Source of the DNA: Hippasteria phrygiana
Taxonomy: Eukaryota > Echinodermata > Asteroidea > Valvatida > Goniasteridae
DNA length: 64,000 nucleotides
Assembly (NCBI GenBank): GCA_037893225.1
Contig: JAZGUH010000616.1
Location: 372,001-436,000 of the forward strand
Direction: 5' to 3'
Part shown: positions 25,158 through 40,100 of the stretch, one piece after another
Layout of the letters: each line of letters begins with the position of its first letter
Position numbering within the stretch: position 1 is the stretch's first letter
Translations under genes and position numbers: made by a program
The notes under the pieces: model-generated
The model's input: only the letters and a program-made list of their open reading frames with translations
Told to the model about the DNA's origin: nothing
The model's database searches: none

Positions 25158-28100
25158 CCAAAGGCCAGTTCTGTGTCCCTCGTACTGCATCTCTGTGGAA
25201 CTCCTTTGCCTGTAACCTGCTTCCCTTCCACCTATAATCTTTCACAGTTCAAACGAAATGTGCATCGATACCTTATATCCCTGTGATTTCTGTCTTTTCT
25301 TGTCGTTTTGTAGCCCCGCCTTGAGTGGCCTTTTAAGCCTTGTGTTAGGGGATATCCACACACAAAAAACTCAATTACCGGTACCAGTTTTTGGCTACTT
25401 GTGTTGGAGTGTATGACAGTCATCGCTTGCAAATGTGAAGTGTCGAGCCGTGGCGCGCGTTTTAGAATTTCTAAAGCTCCCTCCTAGATCCTTTGAGAAC
25501 TCATTTTCTGGCGAGAAAGAGCTGTGTAAAATCCTGACCAAAGCGCCTTCAATACCTTCCCTCTTAAATTGAGAGCACAATTAAGTTTGGTGGAGGTGTC
25601 CTTTCGGTGTTTTTTTTAATATATAACATGCCAATAGTCTTACTGTAACCGTTGATTCTAAAGCTCACGAATGCAAAGTTCTCAAACTCTTAATTAATAG
25701 ATTATAGGTCCGAGTGGGTTCTATTTTAAGATAGTGTGTTGACTCTGCGTTCCTTCGTGTAAATACAAAAGTCAGTCATTTCGAAGAAGGCAAGCTGCCA
25801 TTTCATTTATGTCATTTTCTGCCAACTGTCGACTTCTAGGATTAGGCTCAAGTTCTTTTCGCTAAACGCCATCGAAGCGTTCTGACTACATCGCGCAACT
25901 TTTGTCACAAAGGGTTTTTCCACCAAATAGCGATACGATCGATATGATTGGCAGGTCGTCAAGTTTTCAAAAGGACTCGACAACACGTTAATGAGCTTAA
26001 ATGTGATTGATGGCTGGAGTGACTAGAAGTGACCTTGTCACAACGGTGGCAGGTGCGCATAACTTGTCCCAAGCAACATGGGACACGGCGCTGTATCTGG
26101 AATCAATTTGGCAGATTTTCAGGAACGGGGATAAATTCCCTGAAAACACGAAACGAATTCTTGCCTAAGGCAACACCTTGCTTTTTCTGTAACAATAGGT
26201 TAACAGATTGGTGGGTAATGATTCTCGGGCGATGTAGGTCATTTAAAAGAACAATGTCACCTTCGTCGTCGTCGTCGTAAATATCGTCACCGTGGTCATC
26301 ATCACCATTATCATTACACCATGACATGTGTCAGCATCGTCGCTATGGACGAATCTGATTTCTTCTTGGTATGTACTGGTCCGACCTAAGCAGCCATTAC
26401 TTCCACATACCATTCTTGAGTCAATCCCAAGTTTAGGTGACTGAATACAGTCATTGCTTGCAGTCCTATACAAAGTACAGCTTATTGTACAGATGTGGAA
26501 GGCCCCTATCATGGCCGCATTCATCCTGCCCATATTATGTAAATTCCCCCTCGTTTTCACCCTCGTCCAAAGTACCTCAATCTTCACACTAAATTGGACA
26601 AAAGAAGTCTATAGACTTTACAATGCATTGGCCTAAAGTTCAGCAAAAAAATTGAATTTAGTCCGTGTTTATTTTGCGTGATTAACACACTTGTAAAGAT
26701 GATAGCCCACCCCTCGAGAAAGGGTTCACTTTAATTTTAAAAAAATATCAATACCGGTAACGCTTTGTGCTCCTCGCAAAATAAATTACAGAACCGCGCC
26801 TTGCGAATGGGTTTTGCTTTTTCGATCAGACCCGTACTCAGACTACACGTTTTATCCCCTAAATACGAATACAAATATGTACATTATTGCAACAATGATG
26901 ATTGCTGAGAGATATCTGCGTCATTTTGTGGTTCATATCACAGTAAACCAGGCAATTATTTCTGTCATGAAATAATTTTTGTAAATACCTTGACAGCTGT
27001 TTTATCAAGTCCCTTATAACCCGTTGGTACCATTTGTCTAAAAGTCGTCGCTGAGGGCAGCAAACAAATCTGACGCCATAGGACAGCGTCCCCTTCTCAG
27101 AAGTAACTTTTTATTATTTCGTAGCGGAATTAATTGCCGGTTTCATTAATATATATTTTACATAAAATACAAATTTAAAACGACGCAGATGTATCTCAGC
27201 AATCAACATCCTCTTTAATAGGCTAGTGAGAGCGACGCCATATTTGGGATAAGAATTATTATTGAAGGAAGGTATTAATTGCTTATTATGCGAAAATGCG
27301 TTTGTACAATCTTTTTTTATTTTTTATAAAAGTAAAGCTATACGAAAAGATGTTTCAATAAACGTGAAATCGCTGCTGCTGTACCACTGATCTCCACGTA
27401 TAAAAATCTCGCCATTGCGCGCTGTACGAACAACTGTAGCCAGCAGCCGCCATATTGCCACTCCAATTTTACCACTGATCTCTATGTAGGGAGAAATAGG
27501 ATAGAAGCAGACCGTGGGGACAAGGTTGCAAAGCTATATTGTATTGGGAGTGGTAAGATGGCAGACAGTGTCGTCATCAAGACCGTGGGGATAAGGTTGA
27601 AAACCTATTGTATTGGGAGTGGTAAGATGGCAGTCGGTATCGCATATCCAGATTTGTATATTTGGAGATCAGGGTGACGTATGCACACAACAATGGCGTT
27701 GTTAGAGCCTTCTCATTCGCTCAAAATATGGCCACTGTCATCGGCTTGTCGCTTGGTTGTATCAAAATATTTAGCCCTCAAGCTGCTGCAACCACTATTG
27801 CGACACATCTATTGGTGTCTACATCTCTCTCCATTTTTTTTAAACTAAAAGCCATTTTGAATTCCTTACAAAATATTTTACACATTTATTGTCGAGTAGA
27901 TTACTAGTCAGAACGTCTTGTGGTTTTACACAGATATCGCAATTATGGCTTCTGTTTCAGGTTCATGAGAATGTCAAATATTTTGACGTCACTGCCTAGG
28001 AGTGAACACTTCCATTGTGTGGCAATGTGGGCCCGTTATTCGTAACTTTGTTGGCGGGAAAGGAGCCTGCCAGGGCCTGTTATGGCTGTTTTTGGGGGGC

Positions 28101-31100
28101 GTGATTTAAGACCGGATAGGGGCCGTGTGTTCCGTGCCTATGGAATGTCCAATAACAGTTTTACTCATGACCAGAGAAACGTCTGTGACAGGCATCGAGT
28201 AATAAAAGCCAAAGTGAATTGTGGGACACGTCACGTCTTGATGATGCTGTCACGAGGTAACTCAAATGACTTTATTTAAATTTAATTCTTTCTGGTATCG
28301 CAATGAAACCAAGGATTCCTCAAAAGCGCATATCGCACTGTAGTTCGAAAGCCTGAAGAAATGTTCAGTTTTAGAGGTAGGGGGAATACCATTTTGGGGA
28401 AACCCACGGAATCAGGCATCAGGCAGGGACTGAAAAACCCAAGCTATAAGGCCCTTGTGGGATTCGAACCCGGGTCACGGCAGTGGAAGGCAAGGACAAT
28501 ACCCCTAGTCTAGGCCACATAGAGCCTACATGATCATGTGTAATATCCAACTGTAAGAGCGGGTTCATAAATAACGCCTCGTCGCGCCTATAGTGTGATA
28601 GTATTTCTTAGCATAACCGGAGGTGTAAATCAAAACGCCTAACTTGCCTTAAGCACCTCACATTGCAGAAAGTGGTGTTAAAGCAACAGCATGCGACACC
28701 AAGATTGAACAATTCCTTCAATATAGATACCACACGGTGTTAACCTAACATCACATACACAGAGTGCCTGCGCTTTAAGTTCAGCATTGCATGGCTCATA
28801 ACTTTGCGTAAAGCGCGCAAACTTCTGACAGATCAAGAAAATAGGGAGAAAGCTACGTTTCTCCAAGGTTGGTATTTCTTCTGTTTTGGAAAAATTGTAT
28901 ACGCGCGGATCGGGAACGAAGCAAGACTTCATAAAGTGGATGGGCCGAGGAAAGCCCATTGTGGGCCGATGGGGAGGATGTAGTAGGTGGGTCGAGCTTT
29001 TATCAGTTCGTTTAAAAGACCGCCGCTAAATTAAACCAGATTTTATCTTTCCCCTTTTTGTATTCGTCAAACAATCCACAATAGATATATCAACAGACTC
29101 AAAACCAAATACAATAGGATTTATGGCCAAAACTCGCAAGAAAAAAGCTTTAAAAAAAACGTTTGTCAATACCCGCTCCGACTCGATTTCTGAAAACCGC
29201 AGAGGTTACGCTTTGTTTACAGCTGGTAAAATTGGGGGAAATAGTGAGGAGACGCGTACGCAGTGCATTGTACGGTCACATGTACACTGCACACGCTGTG
29301 CAGCTGCTTCGCGTGCACGACATTCAGGATATTTTGGCTTCGGTCATTGCGAGTTTATTTTTATCCAAAATAGGGTAACATTATTGATGGAGGGTATTTA
29401 TCGAATTTTGAATTTGAGTTCTGCTGATTTTCTTCACTTTGAACGCAGTTAGCTGCGAGATTTTTGGACGCCTTGTTTTGTTTTCATGCAAGTTTGAGTG
29501 CGGGTCTGATCGACTCTGTGTTTGGTAATCTTGTGCCTCACAAACGGCCGGGATCAGTGCACGATGTAAATAATGAACTTCAGACTCGAATTGCGAGCCT
29601 TCTGCAAAGCGAAAGTGTTAGCGTAGCTAGGGAAAATCATGTCCGATTCTGACGATTGGGAGGACATTAGCGGTGATTCCGGAGAATCAGACCACGATTC
29701 TGACAGTGAGAAAGGGGATCGAGGAATACTTCGAAAATGAACTGTTGGATGAGGACGTGGCAGGGGGCGGAGCCCCAGTGATTGTCCGGGGAGCGAAGCC
29801 ATACCGGTATGAATCCGAGGTGGACCCGGCTGATGCTAAACCATACACGTGCACGCGAGATCGAGAATCCTCCTGAACAACGAAATGGAAACGAAGAGCG
29901 CCTTCTAAACACAGACTGCATTGTAAAAATAGATAACTAATTTGAGTATGAAAAGTTACAATGCATTATCCACTATCCTGACGTCAATTGTTCGGTGTGT
30001 ACAAATAGTTATGTGGGAATCGTAAATATTTTATATTTTGAAATAAAGTTGTGAAAAGTCGAAGTCCAATGTTTTTTTATTTTTTTATTTATGTTTCGAC
30101 ACTTCTTGTAGTACCCTATCCTCATCAAAATTACCACGATTCCTTATAGGTTATAGGCCTATTGGCCCTATATATGGTGCAACTAAGCGGAAGAACGATG
30201 GAATTTTTCAAAAGAAAATTTTAAGAAGAATTTTTATTTGAAAGTAGATTTTGTTGCCAGTACAGGCAAAACGCTCTGATTGATTAATCTTCTCTTAAGA
30301 CAATCTTCTCGGATTTGTTAATATCACAGACGTGATGTATAGTGACCAAATCACTGAAGATTAACAATCATGCCAGTTCTTAACTTTTTCTCGTTTTTGT
30401 TTGTTTGGGTGGGTCCGTAAAGTTAAGGCAAAGCATTGTTTAGTGTGTAAATTATATGAATTGTTGATATTCCTGCGGGGAAACGCTAACGATGACTGAC
30501 GTGATCAACTGCAGATGATAAAGCGAGATACAAGGGCTGATACAGAGACTTGTTTCGAGAACTGGGTCGGGGCGGATGGGTGGGCCGGCAATTTTGCCGA
30601 AGCAAAACGGACCAAACACCCTTGAGCCCGGTTCACACTGTACTCGATAGTGAAGCGAATTCTTGACGTCAACAGCCAAGTCGACCAATATCTACACTGT
30701 GACTTCGCTAAAGGTTAAACGCACTTTAATACGAAGAATCTTCGCCGCGAACGTTGCACTAAGTTTACGCGGCATTCCCGTTCGCGTGGAGTTGGCTCTG
30801 CGGACCAGTATTTGCGCAGAAACGGCATACAATGTCCTGTTATCCCTCCTAAAATGTTAACTTTTTTTGGTTTGTTAAGTTCACCCTTTTCCAAGGTCTG
30901 GGTGGATGGCTACGGTCCTCTAATTATTACAAATGCCTACCAGGGACAGTTTCTCCGAGCTATTATTTTATTTTAGTCGTTGTTGTTGCTGCTATCGCTG
31001 TTCGGTAATTTTCGTTTCCTTTGAATCGATAAGTGAAGGACAGTTCATTCATTAACACTCAGGGCGTGTTTGTTTCACGCAGATCCGGAGCGCGATCAGT

Positions 31101-34100
31101 GATCCAGAGCGTCGAAAGCTGCTCCGGATCACGTTTTTAGTGATCCTGCTCGCGAGGTGGGTTCGCAAGATCCAAGATGGCGACGTGCGAGACGGACAGA
31201 GAAAAGTGACCGTATTTTTTCGTAGATTTGAAGCATTTAACGAGCTATAGTGACAGTATTTACTCATAATTCTTTTACAGTGTATTTTTTGTTATTAAAG
31301 CTATGTACGATTTATTTACTTTTCTGGAAATACTAGATAGTTTATCATAAAAATAGCCCTACAGAATCTGAAGCAGACGACATTGTCGTGTAATACAAAT
31401 TCTCCCAGCATGCAACATATAGCGAGAGGGATTCGCGATCCTGTTTGTTTTCGTTCGGCTCTGGATCACCTCCCGATCCGTGTGAAACAAACAGGCCCAA
31501 AATCTTACAGGGTGTGTTCATGCGTCGCAACATTCAGTTGCAGCACACTGGTGTAATGGCACATACTGATTGGTCAAAAGACAGGTGAATGAGTTTGGGC
31601 TAAACGGAACTTTGGACCAATCAGAGAGCGTTGTTGTCTGTGTTGCGCATATACGCGCAACAGCGTCAATATATTTTACGGATAATGGTTACCATTGAAA
31701 GAGGATCAAGAGAGTTTTCGCATTTCTTTGAAAAAATCGTTTCTATGTACACCTTGTGTTGAGAGCGTTACACGCCATTTTAAAGGAAATTACATTTTTG
31801 GAAATCAAATTGAAAGTTGTTTTTTTCCTTCTGTTTATTCAGTTGAACCTTGACCAAGAAACTCGATAAATTTAAATTTTGCAATAACCAACCTGTCTGC
31901 AAAACATCCGGATTTTTATTGTATTTCTATTTTCTTGCGCGTCATTCACGCACGTAGACAAAAACTTTTGTTGCTCTGATTTGGCAAACATTGTTGGTTT
32001 CCAGGTATCAACGTGTCTCCCTCGGGCATGCACCGGGGCAGGGCTTGTCTCGAATCCGTCGGATCGGGCGCGGGCCCGGGCCCGCTGATATGATGTAAGC
32101 TGCTCGAGTCCCGGCGTGGTACATTTTAACAAAGTAGTTCCGCCAGGACTTCCAGCGATGATGTGAAACGCAACTGAGTCAGTTTTTCGGCAGTGTGCCA
32201 ATCCTGGCATAATTTTCTTTCTGGCGTTCCTTTTTTTTCTGTGCCTTTTTTCACATGCCTAATAAATGTGTGACCTATCACAACGAGATGAGGAGAAAGT
32301 TGCTCTTTGGAATTCTGAGTTACGAGTATAGGATATTTTTCACTACAAAGTCGATTTGGGGATTTTAACATTTTTACATTCCAACAGCTCAATTCTATTA
32401 TATCCCAACGTTTTGAACCTGAATTCAGTCTCGAAATATTTGTAGGGGTGATTTTACTGATATTTTGAAACTCATGTTATCGTGTTCATTAACCTTGAGC
32501 CTCATTTCTCAAAACAGTGCGTCAAGCCTTTAACAGCTTCAAAAGGTTATAGTAGGGCCTAGGAATGAGCTATATAGTACCGGTAACACACAGTAAATTA
32601 AAACCTACATTGTACTTTCAGAACATACCATAATCTCAGTTTTCAACATTCCCTACTTTCAGCTGTTTCATGGGGCCAGTTCACCCGTAGTCTTTAGAGC
32701 CGTAATGACTGCATGTCCCAAGCCGATCCCCCGTAATCAGTCCGGAACGTCAGGAAAAGTTCACTGATGGGTCTCGCCTTGCAATAGGCCTGCCGGCCTC
32801 GCCGTGTGGGTCTGCCATCGCCGCACGCAGCCCGGCATAGCTCGCCTAGCTTTCCTCCCATGAGCATAGCAGGGCAAAATGAGAAAAACGTGGGTCCCCT
32901 CTCCCCCGTTCCCCTGCGAGTTGACGATTTTGCGAGAATCAGAAGGGAAAAAAACATGACTTTTTTGCCCGTGGTCGTCGGATCCTGGAAAATCCAGAAA
33001 TGGAAGTTTGATTTAGTATGCGATTGATTGTGTAATGGTTAAAACAGACGCGGCTTTATTGCCGTTCCGGTATTGAGTGTGTTTTGAGGCACTGTGTTTT
33101 GTGTGCCCTCCGGCATTTTTGTACAAATTGGCAACAAATGACTAAATAGTTAAATCTAATGCGGGGGATTTTCTGAATGTAAACCGCGTCGAGATTCGTA
33201 CAGTGTTCACCATACTACACTGTAGTGTCCAACTTGACGCCACCGTGCTCTGACGATAAGCCAACTCAGAATTATCAATACGACTGTGCGGCGCATGTGC
33301 AGTAGTCCACGGGGGGGAGGGGTGGGGGCTGGGAACCAAAGTGGAACTTTTTACGTTTTAAAGCAATTTACAAAAAAATACAGCAAAAAGATTCACGAAT
33401 CAGTAAAAATTTAGATTTTTTTTCGTCAATAGATTTTACTGGTAGCCTTCATGATGAGGGCCAATTTCACCTGGGGCCAATTGCTGAGAACCAAAAAGTC
33501 TTGCTTAGTTAAAACAGGTTACCAGCCAAAGGGCCATGTGATTTTCATGCTAAGCAAACAACAGCTGAATGCCAGCCACAAGCGATACACTTCACATCAA
33601 AATTTGGTTGGTAATCGTGTATTTACCAAGGAAGACTTTTCATGCTAAGCAATAGTACGTGTTAATCACTGTGTATATGGGCTTCAGCTATAGTCTTACA
33701 GATGGATAGGCCTATATTAATATACGCACGTGATTGCAAGTGACTAAATCTCACATCATTGTGAATAGAATTTATTACCATCATTTCCGTTTCAGCCCAG
33801 TGGGTCCCCCCCCCCCCCCCCCCCCACAAACACACACACACACAAACGCGTATCCACCGTCGAACGCGGACGTCATATTTTTCCCTCTTTTGTTTGTACT
33901 CTAACTTTTTCGGAAGACTCCCATAGGTTTTGTACACGATCTCAATCGCGGACGTTCGCTGGGAATCGCGGACGATATTGTTCTCTTTTGTTCTCAGGAA
34001 TTTTTCGTCCGCGGTTTGATTACCCAAACACGTTCAAAAGAGTTCGATCTCTTTGATCGTGTCAGAAATCGTATAATACGTGGAACGGTATGGCTGCACT

Positions 34101-37100
34101 GTAAAATACACCGGTTGTTTTACGGGAATTGCCTGGAAGTTTGGACGCAAGTATCCCGTAAAAAACGGTGCAAGCTGTTATATCTATAACGACTCATGAA
34201 CACTGTTATTTTACGTTACCCGGTACTGTCCCTTAAAATAAGGCTGCTATTCCCGTAAAAAGACGGGTTATGAAAAAAAATTAACCAAGTAACTGGAAGC
34301 ATGGTGTAAGTTATTACAAATTAACAGAAATGGGAACCAGACTAAATATATAGACGTAGGCCTAATTTATTATACATTTGTATAGGTATAAAATATACAT
34401 ATGCATACGATAATCTACTGACTACAAATTGACTCATCCAGCCATGATGAAGTCACGGTTTCCCATGGAGAATTTCAATATTTGAATACGAAAGGAGATG
34501 TAAGGCGATTCTTCACCTCTGTTTACAGAAAATCTCATTGTGGAATTGTTTAAATAATTTAATATTTCGGTCAAGAAACCGTGTTTTTAGACGAAACACT
34601 ACAATTTAACATGACTTGTGTGAACACAAATTTCCTCAGTTCTGATTGGTCAGTTGCTGCGTAATGAGATTCGTGTAGGAGAACATTAGATTTTACGTTC
34701 AAAACCCGTTAAAACTAAAATACGGTGATGGTCTGGTTTTTTTACAGGGGGAAAACCTGTTATTTTACGGAATTTTTGTTTACAGTGTGGCCTTTGTACT
34801 TGTACCGTAGTGGCAACAAAATTACCGTATATTATTTCAACGTTGTCCTTCCTATACGCGCGATGGTACATGGTGTGCATGCGCATTCTACCGTTGAGTA
34901 CGCCCATCACATTCCGGTCACATTCCTGCACGTTTTGTTCTGTCTTTGTCCGTGTGTAGTTCTAAGTCTTGTCTTGTCCTACAGGGGGGGAAAGGTACTA
35001 AAGCTACACTTCACCTTTTTCCGTCACGGTGACCTCATTTAAATGTTTTCATCTGTGTATTTCCAAACTTGCTCAGACTTCTTTTCTGACTAATTTTCAT
35101 AATATTCATAATTTTCTTTATAATGTTACTGCGGATGTCAGTGTGAAAATAAATATTGTATTGAATTCAATTGACAAGAGTTCAATGAAACCAGAATTTT
35201 AAGCACATTGTTTCCGAATGTATTTCACGTCGTCATTTTCAAACCAAAAATAATTGGAAAAAAAGTGTACTAGTTTATTTCCTTTAAAACAAGCATTACT
35301 CTATTGTATCGCACAGGCAGTCATTAATGTCGAACGTGACAGTGCAAAAGAGTTACTGCACTTATATCGAAGAAGGTGTGAATAAAGAATTTTCTTCCAC
35401 ACAGAAATAGAAAAGAAATGCCAAACACATTTTTAATAATGTTCATTACACTGTGGTGTCAAGTTAACACAAAGTCAACCAGTCGTCGTATATAACAGAT
35501 CATAGCACAAAACCACAGTTGTTACATTGTATAACATACCGGTGATTTATATTCCAATAGCAGATATTTTTTTGCCACTTTACTCCTCGGATATGCTTTT
35601 CCAACAAGTAAACAACGAATTCTTAGAACTTCTTCCATAATCACTGGTATGATCTGGTTATTTTCTGCCTAATTTTCCACCTGTTATAGCCTCTGAGAAA
35701 AAAAATCCTCGCATGCCTTTTAAGTTCTGTTATAGTAAGTTTCTCTCAGCTTCCGCAATGTCCCCGGAGCTTTAACTGGCCTCTGGATGACTTCGTAAGA
35801 CTGCATGGGCATTGCCAATCGTTCACTCAGAATTGTTGGCATGTGCACACTGTTTGTTGATGGAAGCAAACTTTGAAGCGATTTGCTCACCCAACTCGGT
35901 GATTTTGGTCCAATCACGGCCGCCCGTCGGTTCTTTATATAACTCGGAGACAGCGGGCGTCGCACATCACAATCTTGTCAAACTTCGCACAGAGCCGTCA
36001 GTCACAAGTGAGTACTTTTTCGGGTTTATACAAAATACGGCAGGATTAGATAGTTCACCGTGTTAATTTGATCTGATTTGGACAATATATACCAAACACT
36101 TGGAAATGTTTTCTTTCGTTTACAGAGATTGAGTTAAAACTTTGGGATATAATAGAATAGGGTTTTTCAAATATACAGTTGTTAAAGGTAGTATACACCA
36201 TTTGCTTTTGCTGTAATTTTCAGAAATGGGGGTTACTATTTGATAGCGTGCTAGCAAATACCGTAACACTGACCTGATTAAAGTTTTGTGTGGGATGCTG
36301 GGAAAACAGAGAAAAACACAATCTGTTATAGTAATCGAGTTCCCTGACCATACCTTATACAAAACGGAGCAATTTGTAGACGTCAGGGAGTTATCAGGTC
36401 GGGGAACTAGACTATTTCCAACGATTGTCGACCGACAATCGTTGGAAAACGATGTAAATTTCGACTTTTCTTGAAAACGACAGCACACCAGGTGCCACAA
36501 TTTCACAGGATGCTTGAGACTGCTATTTACTTACAGTCTAGTGTGGTGTTTCGTAATAATGCAGTAGTTTTGTTTTTTGATGTTTGCAAATGATGTATAC
36601 TACGTTTAAAATTCCAAAATTGACTTTTCAGTGAAAAATAGTTGTTTCTGCTTGTGATTCAGAAAGCCATACTGCGACTTTACGCTCATTTTGTGCTGCC
36701 AGGTCACATATTATTTATATCGATCCACCATTGACATGATTATTTCAAGCTGTCGTTTAATTTTTCATTTGTCATTTTCTTTTGGTGAATTACTCATACT
36801 GTTCTGTGCTAGTCTTATTGGGGCAGAATGGGAGGGGGACCATCGCAGATGGTCGATTTCCAATTAAGATTTTTAGCTTTTAATGAAAAGAAGCCATATT
36901 GTGCTCTTTCAAAATAAAAATACCGTATTAACAACGTTTTTACAGGTATCTAAAAGAACCCACGTGCCCAAGTTTGAAAGTACATGTATTTTCGAAGTTC
37001 GAACCAAACACTTGTCTTGCAATTTACTTGCGTCAGTTCAATTTGTATAAAAGGCACCCGGTATTGCTCAATATCTTGCCATAAAAAAACCCACACCTGC

Positions 37101-40100
37101 TGTAGGTGACTTTTCCTGTTACAGCTAACGCGTCACCCACCTGGCGATTGCCCGGACGATTTCGATGACGTAGCGGGTGGAAAAGTTCATGATGTGCGCG
37201 TGGGATACAAACTTAGTTTCGCAGAGTGACGTATTGCAATTGCTTTTTCATTCATAAAAACAAAACATCTGCGCCCCAAAAAATAGTTATATAAGAGTTT
37301 AGCCCTATATGTAGGCTGAATCTCAGAAAAAGAGAGCCGACGTTGGAAAACAAAATGTAAATCTCGCAGTGTTGAAAAAAACATCAGCAAGCATTGGCAA
37401 TGCGTACGAAAGAAGGTACGTTGTTTCGTCATACTTAAGAAAATAACGAAATACCCTGCTGTTGTGCAATGATTTTTTTTTATAATCAGAGCATCGGGGG
37501 CTGATTATCTTGTTTAAACGTACGTGTGACATCGTACTGTGTGCGAAAGTGTAAGTCAGCTCATTTCCTGTTAGGAAACTTCACTTTTCATGAACTTTTT
37601 TGTTCTTGTGTTTTTGGTGTTTTGTTTTGGGTTTTTTTGGTGCATGCTTCAGATTAGTTACTTCTGTATTTAGTTAGTTTGTTATCTGTGTCCGATTTAT
37701 TCGATTTGGAAACTAAAATCATATTCATTTGAGATTGTGCACCGTTTACTATGCATTCTGTAATAATAACTCCATAAGTCCCGCCCACAAATACCCCGCC
37801 CATGCAACTATATGCATGGCATGATAGTCGATTTCTGCCGTATACAAGTATTTCTCATTATAATTTTTAAGTCAGCGATGGACGTATGAAAAGAGATTTT
37901 AGCGATTGCTGTTTCTCATGCAAACCTTCCATTCCCGCCTTCTTAAATCTACACAATTTTTCATAATCTTTTCACGAAATCCAAATTGTCCTTTCCCGGG
38001 TTGTCATATTAATATTAATGATACAGCTGTCATATTATGCCTGTCACTGTAGTTCTCGGTTGATTTGTGCTTAACAGTTAAAGTTGCTGAGCACTGTGAT
38101 CATTTTCTGCTTAGCAGCTCAAAGAAATAGGAGTTTAAATAGTAATAAATGACATAAATATTATAAATGACATAGGCCTATAGAGTTCTCAAACCATAGC
38201 TAGAGAGGACTTTGACAACTCCATCGACCATCAGGCCTCCCGAGATAATCATTCGATTTCATTTCATATTCTGTGTTTTGAAGACACACGAGAAAAACGC
38301 TAGGATTTGATTCAATTCATCAGGGAGACATTTATTTCATACGTTCGAAATCGGTTGAAAAATACTAAAGGGAATTATTATAGATGTAGTAAAAAGTAAC
38401 GACAAATTCATTTATAAACGTACACATCAAGCAAAGAAGTATGAGGCACATTCAAGAAGCCGAAGCCTGCGCAGGAAAGAAACATGGGGGAAAAGAGCAA
38501 CATACTACAAATACTTGGAACAAAAATAGATCATGAAATACGAGAGACCTCAATTCTTGGTACCGGTAATTGACCCTTCAAAAAACACGAGAAACTATCC
38601 CCTCTAAACCCTGATCTCTTCCTATTTCACCATCTAATTTCCTCTTGTTCTTATTCCCTCTGCATGCCAATTTGGACTTGAAGTCTGGCTGAGTGCTCAG
38701 CCCAACTCCAACTTCAAATTCATCTTAGTCACCCCGTCACAACGTCAGTCAAAAAGGTCCCGCCAACTTCCACCAGGTTCACCAAAGACCGCGTGCGCGG
38801 TAGACAATGGAGTCCATTTAGCGGCGTACAGTTTTAATGATGCCGGGAACTTTCCCTGGCCATCAATCTTTCGTTCACGTTAATTAATCGGAGTGATATT
38901 AATACCGAGGCTATTAGACAATTACTGGGGACTTGTCGGCGATTATCACAGTGAGAGACGCCCGAAAGACAGGTCTCTGGCGACAGCGATTAAAGGGACG
39001 CATTGCCTTAGAGGCGCCCAATTTGGCTACGAAATTGCTACATAATGGTTGGAATGATCATTACAAAGTATAATATAATAATGTACGTCACTATACGTTT
39101 GCCTGAAAATCATTGACGAAAACACTTTCGGGAACGCAAGTTTGGTCCGGAAAAGTTCGGACCGTTTGGCAACCGGATTCTACGCGCGGTTAATCGTCAG
39201 TGATTTTCATCTCTTTGTGGTAACGGCAATGATTTATTGACCCGAATCTACATCTATAAAGACACAATTTAGAGTGGCTTTCAAAGGGTCAACAATAGAC
39301 CTTTATCATGATGTCACCATCTTTGTCTTGTTCCCTGTATGCATTAGCAATTATGAATAGTGATTCCAATTATTGAACGAAGGTGCCAGACTTTGTTTTC
39401 CTTCCAGCCTCGGTTTGGTTACATTGATTTTAATAGGAGAAAAACAAAATGGCTGTACCATGATAAAGGTCTATTAGCTTGGCCCACGGGAATGCCCGAA
39501 ACCAAACGGTGAGGGCGCTCGGTGAATTCGAACAATGTGTAAAACAGAGGATAAAGACACACATTGCCCTAAATTCCCCCAAACTTTAATCTCTTTGGTT
39601 AGTTACCTAACCTATTTCCAAGGTCTGAGTGTAAACATTCTGCCATATTGTGTAATATTTACGGAGAAATGAGGAAAAAGCTGAAACATTGACATCCGGA
39701 CATTTACTACCAGACTGGCGCCGCACACAGTGCAGCCTGTACGTATAGCCAAATTAGCGCCAAGGGCACCACTCTGAATTCCAATTCGGTCCGACTTTTC
39801 CGAACCAAACTGCATGGGGTCCCCGAAATTATTTTCATCAATGATTTTCAGACAAACGGCGCATTTTCAAGGGATGGTCATTTACATTATTCAATTCTAC
39901 TTTTGAATGATGATTCCAACCATAGCAATGTTAGTACGAACGCTTCTTTGTAGCCCTCCAAGTCCAAGGCAATGTGTTCCACTCACTAACAAACAGGGTC
40001 CAGTTTCCGGGAGGAGGAAAATGTATGATACCAGTCTTTTTAAAGCGGAGCTTAGGCCTAACTTTCTTCTGCACAACTCTACAGAGGTCTGAAATAGAGT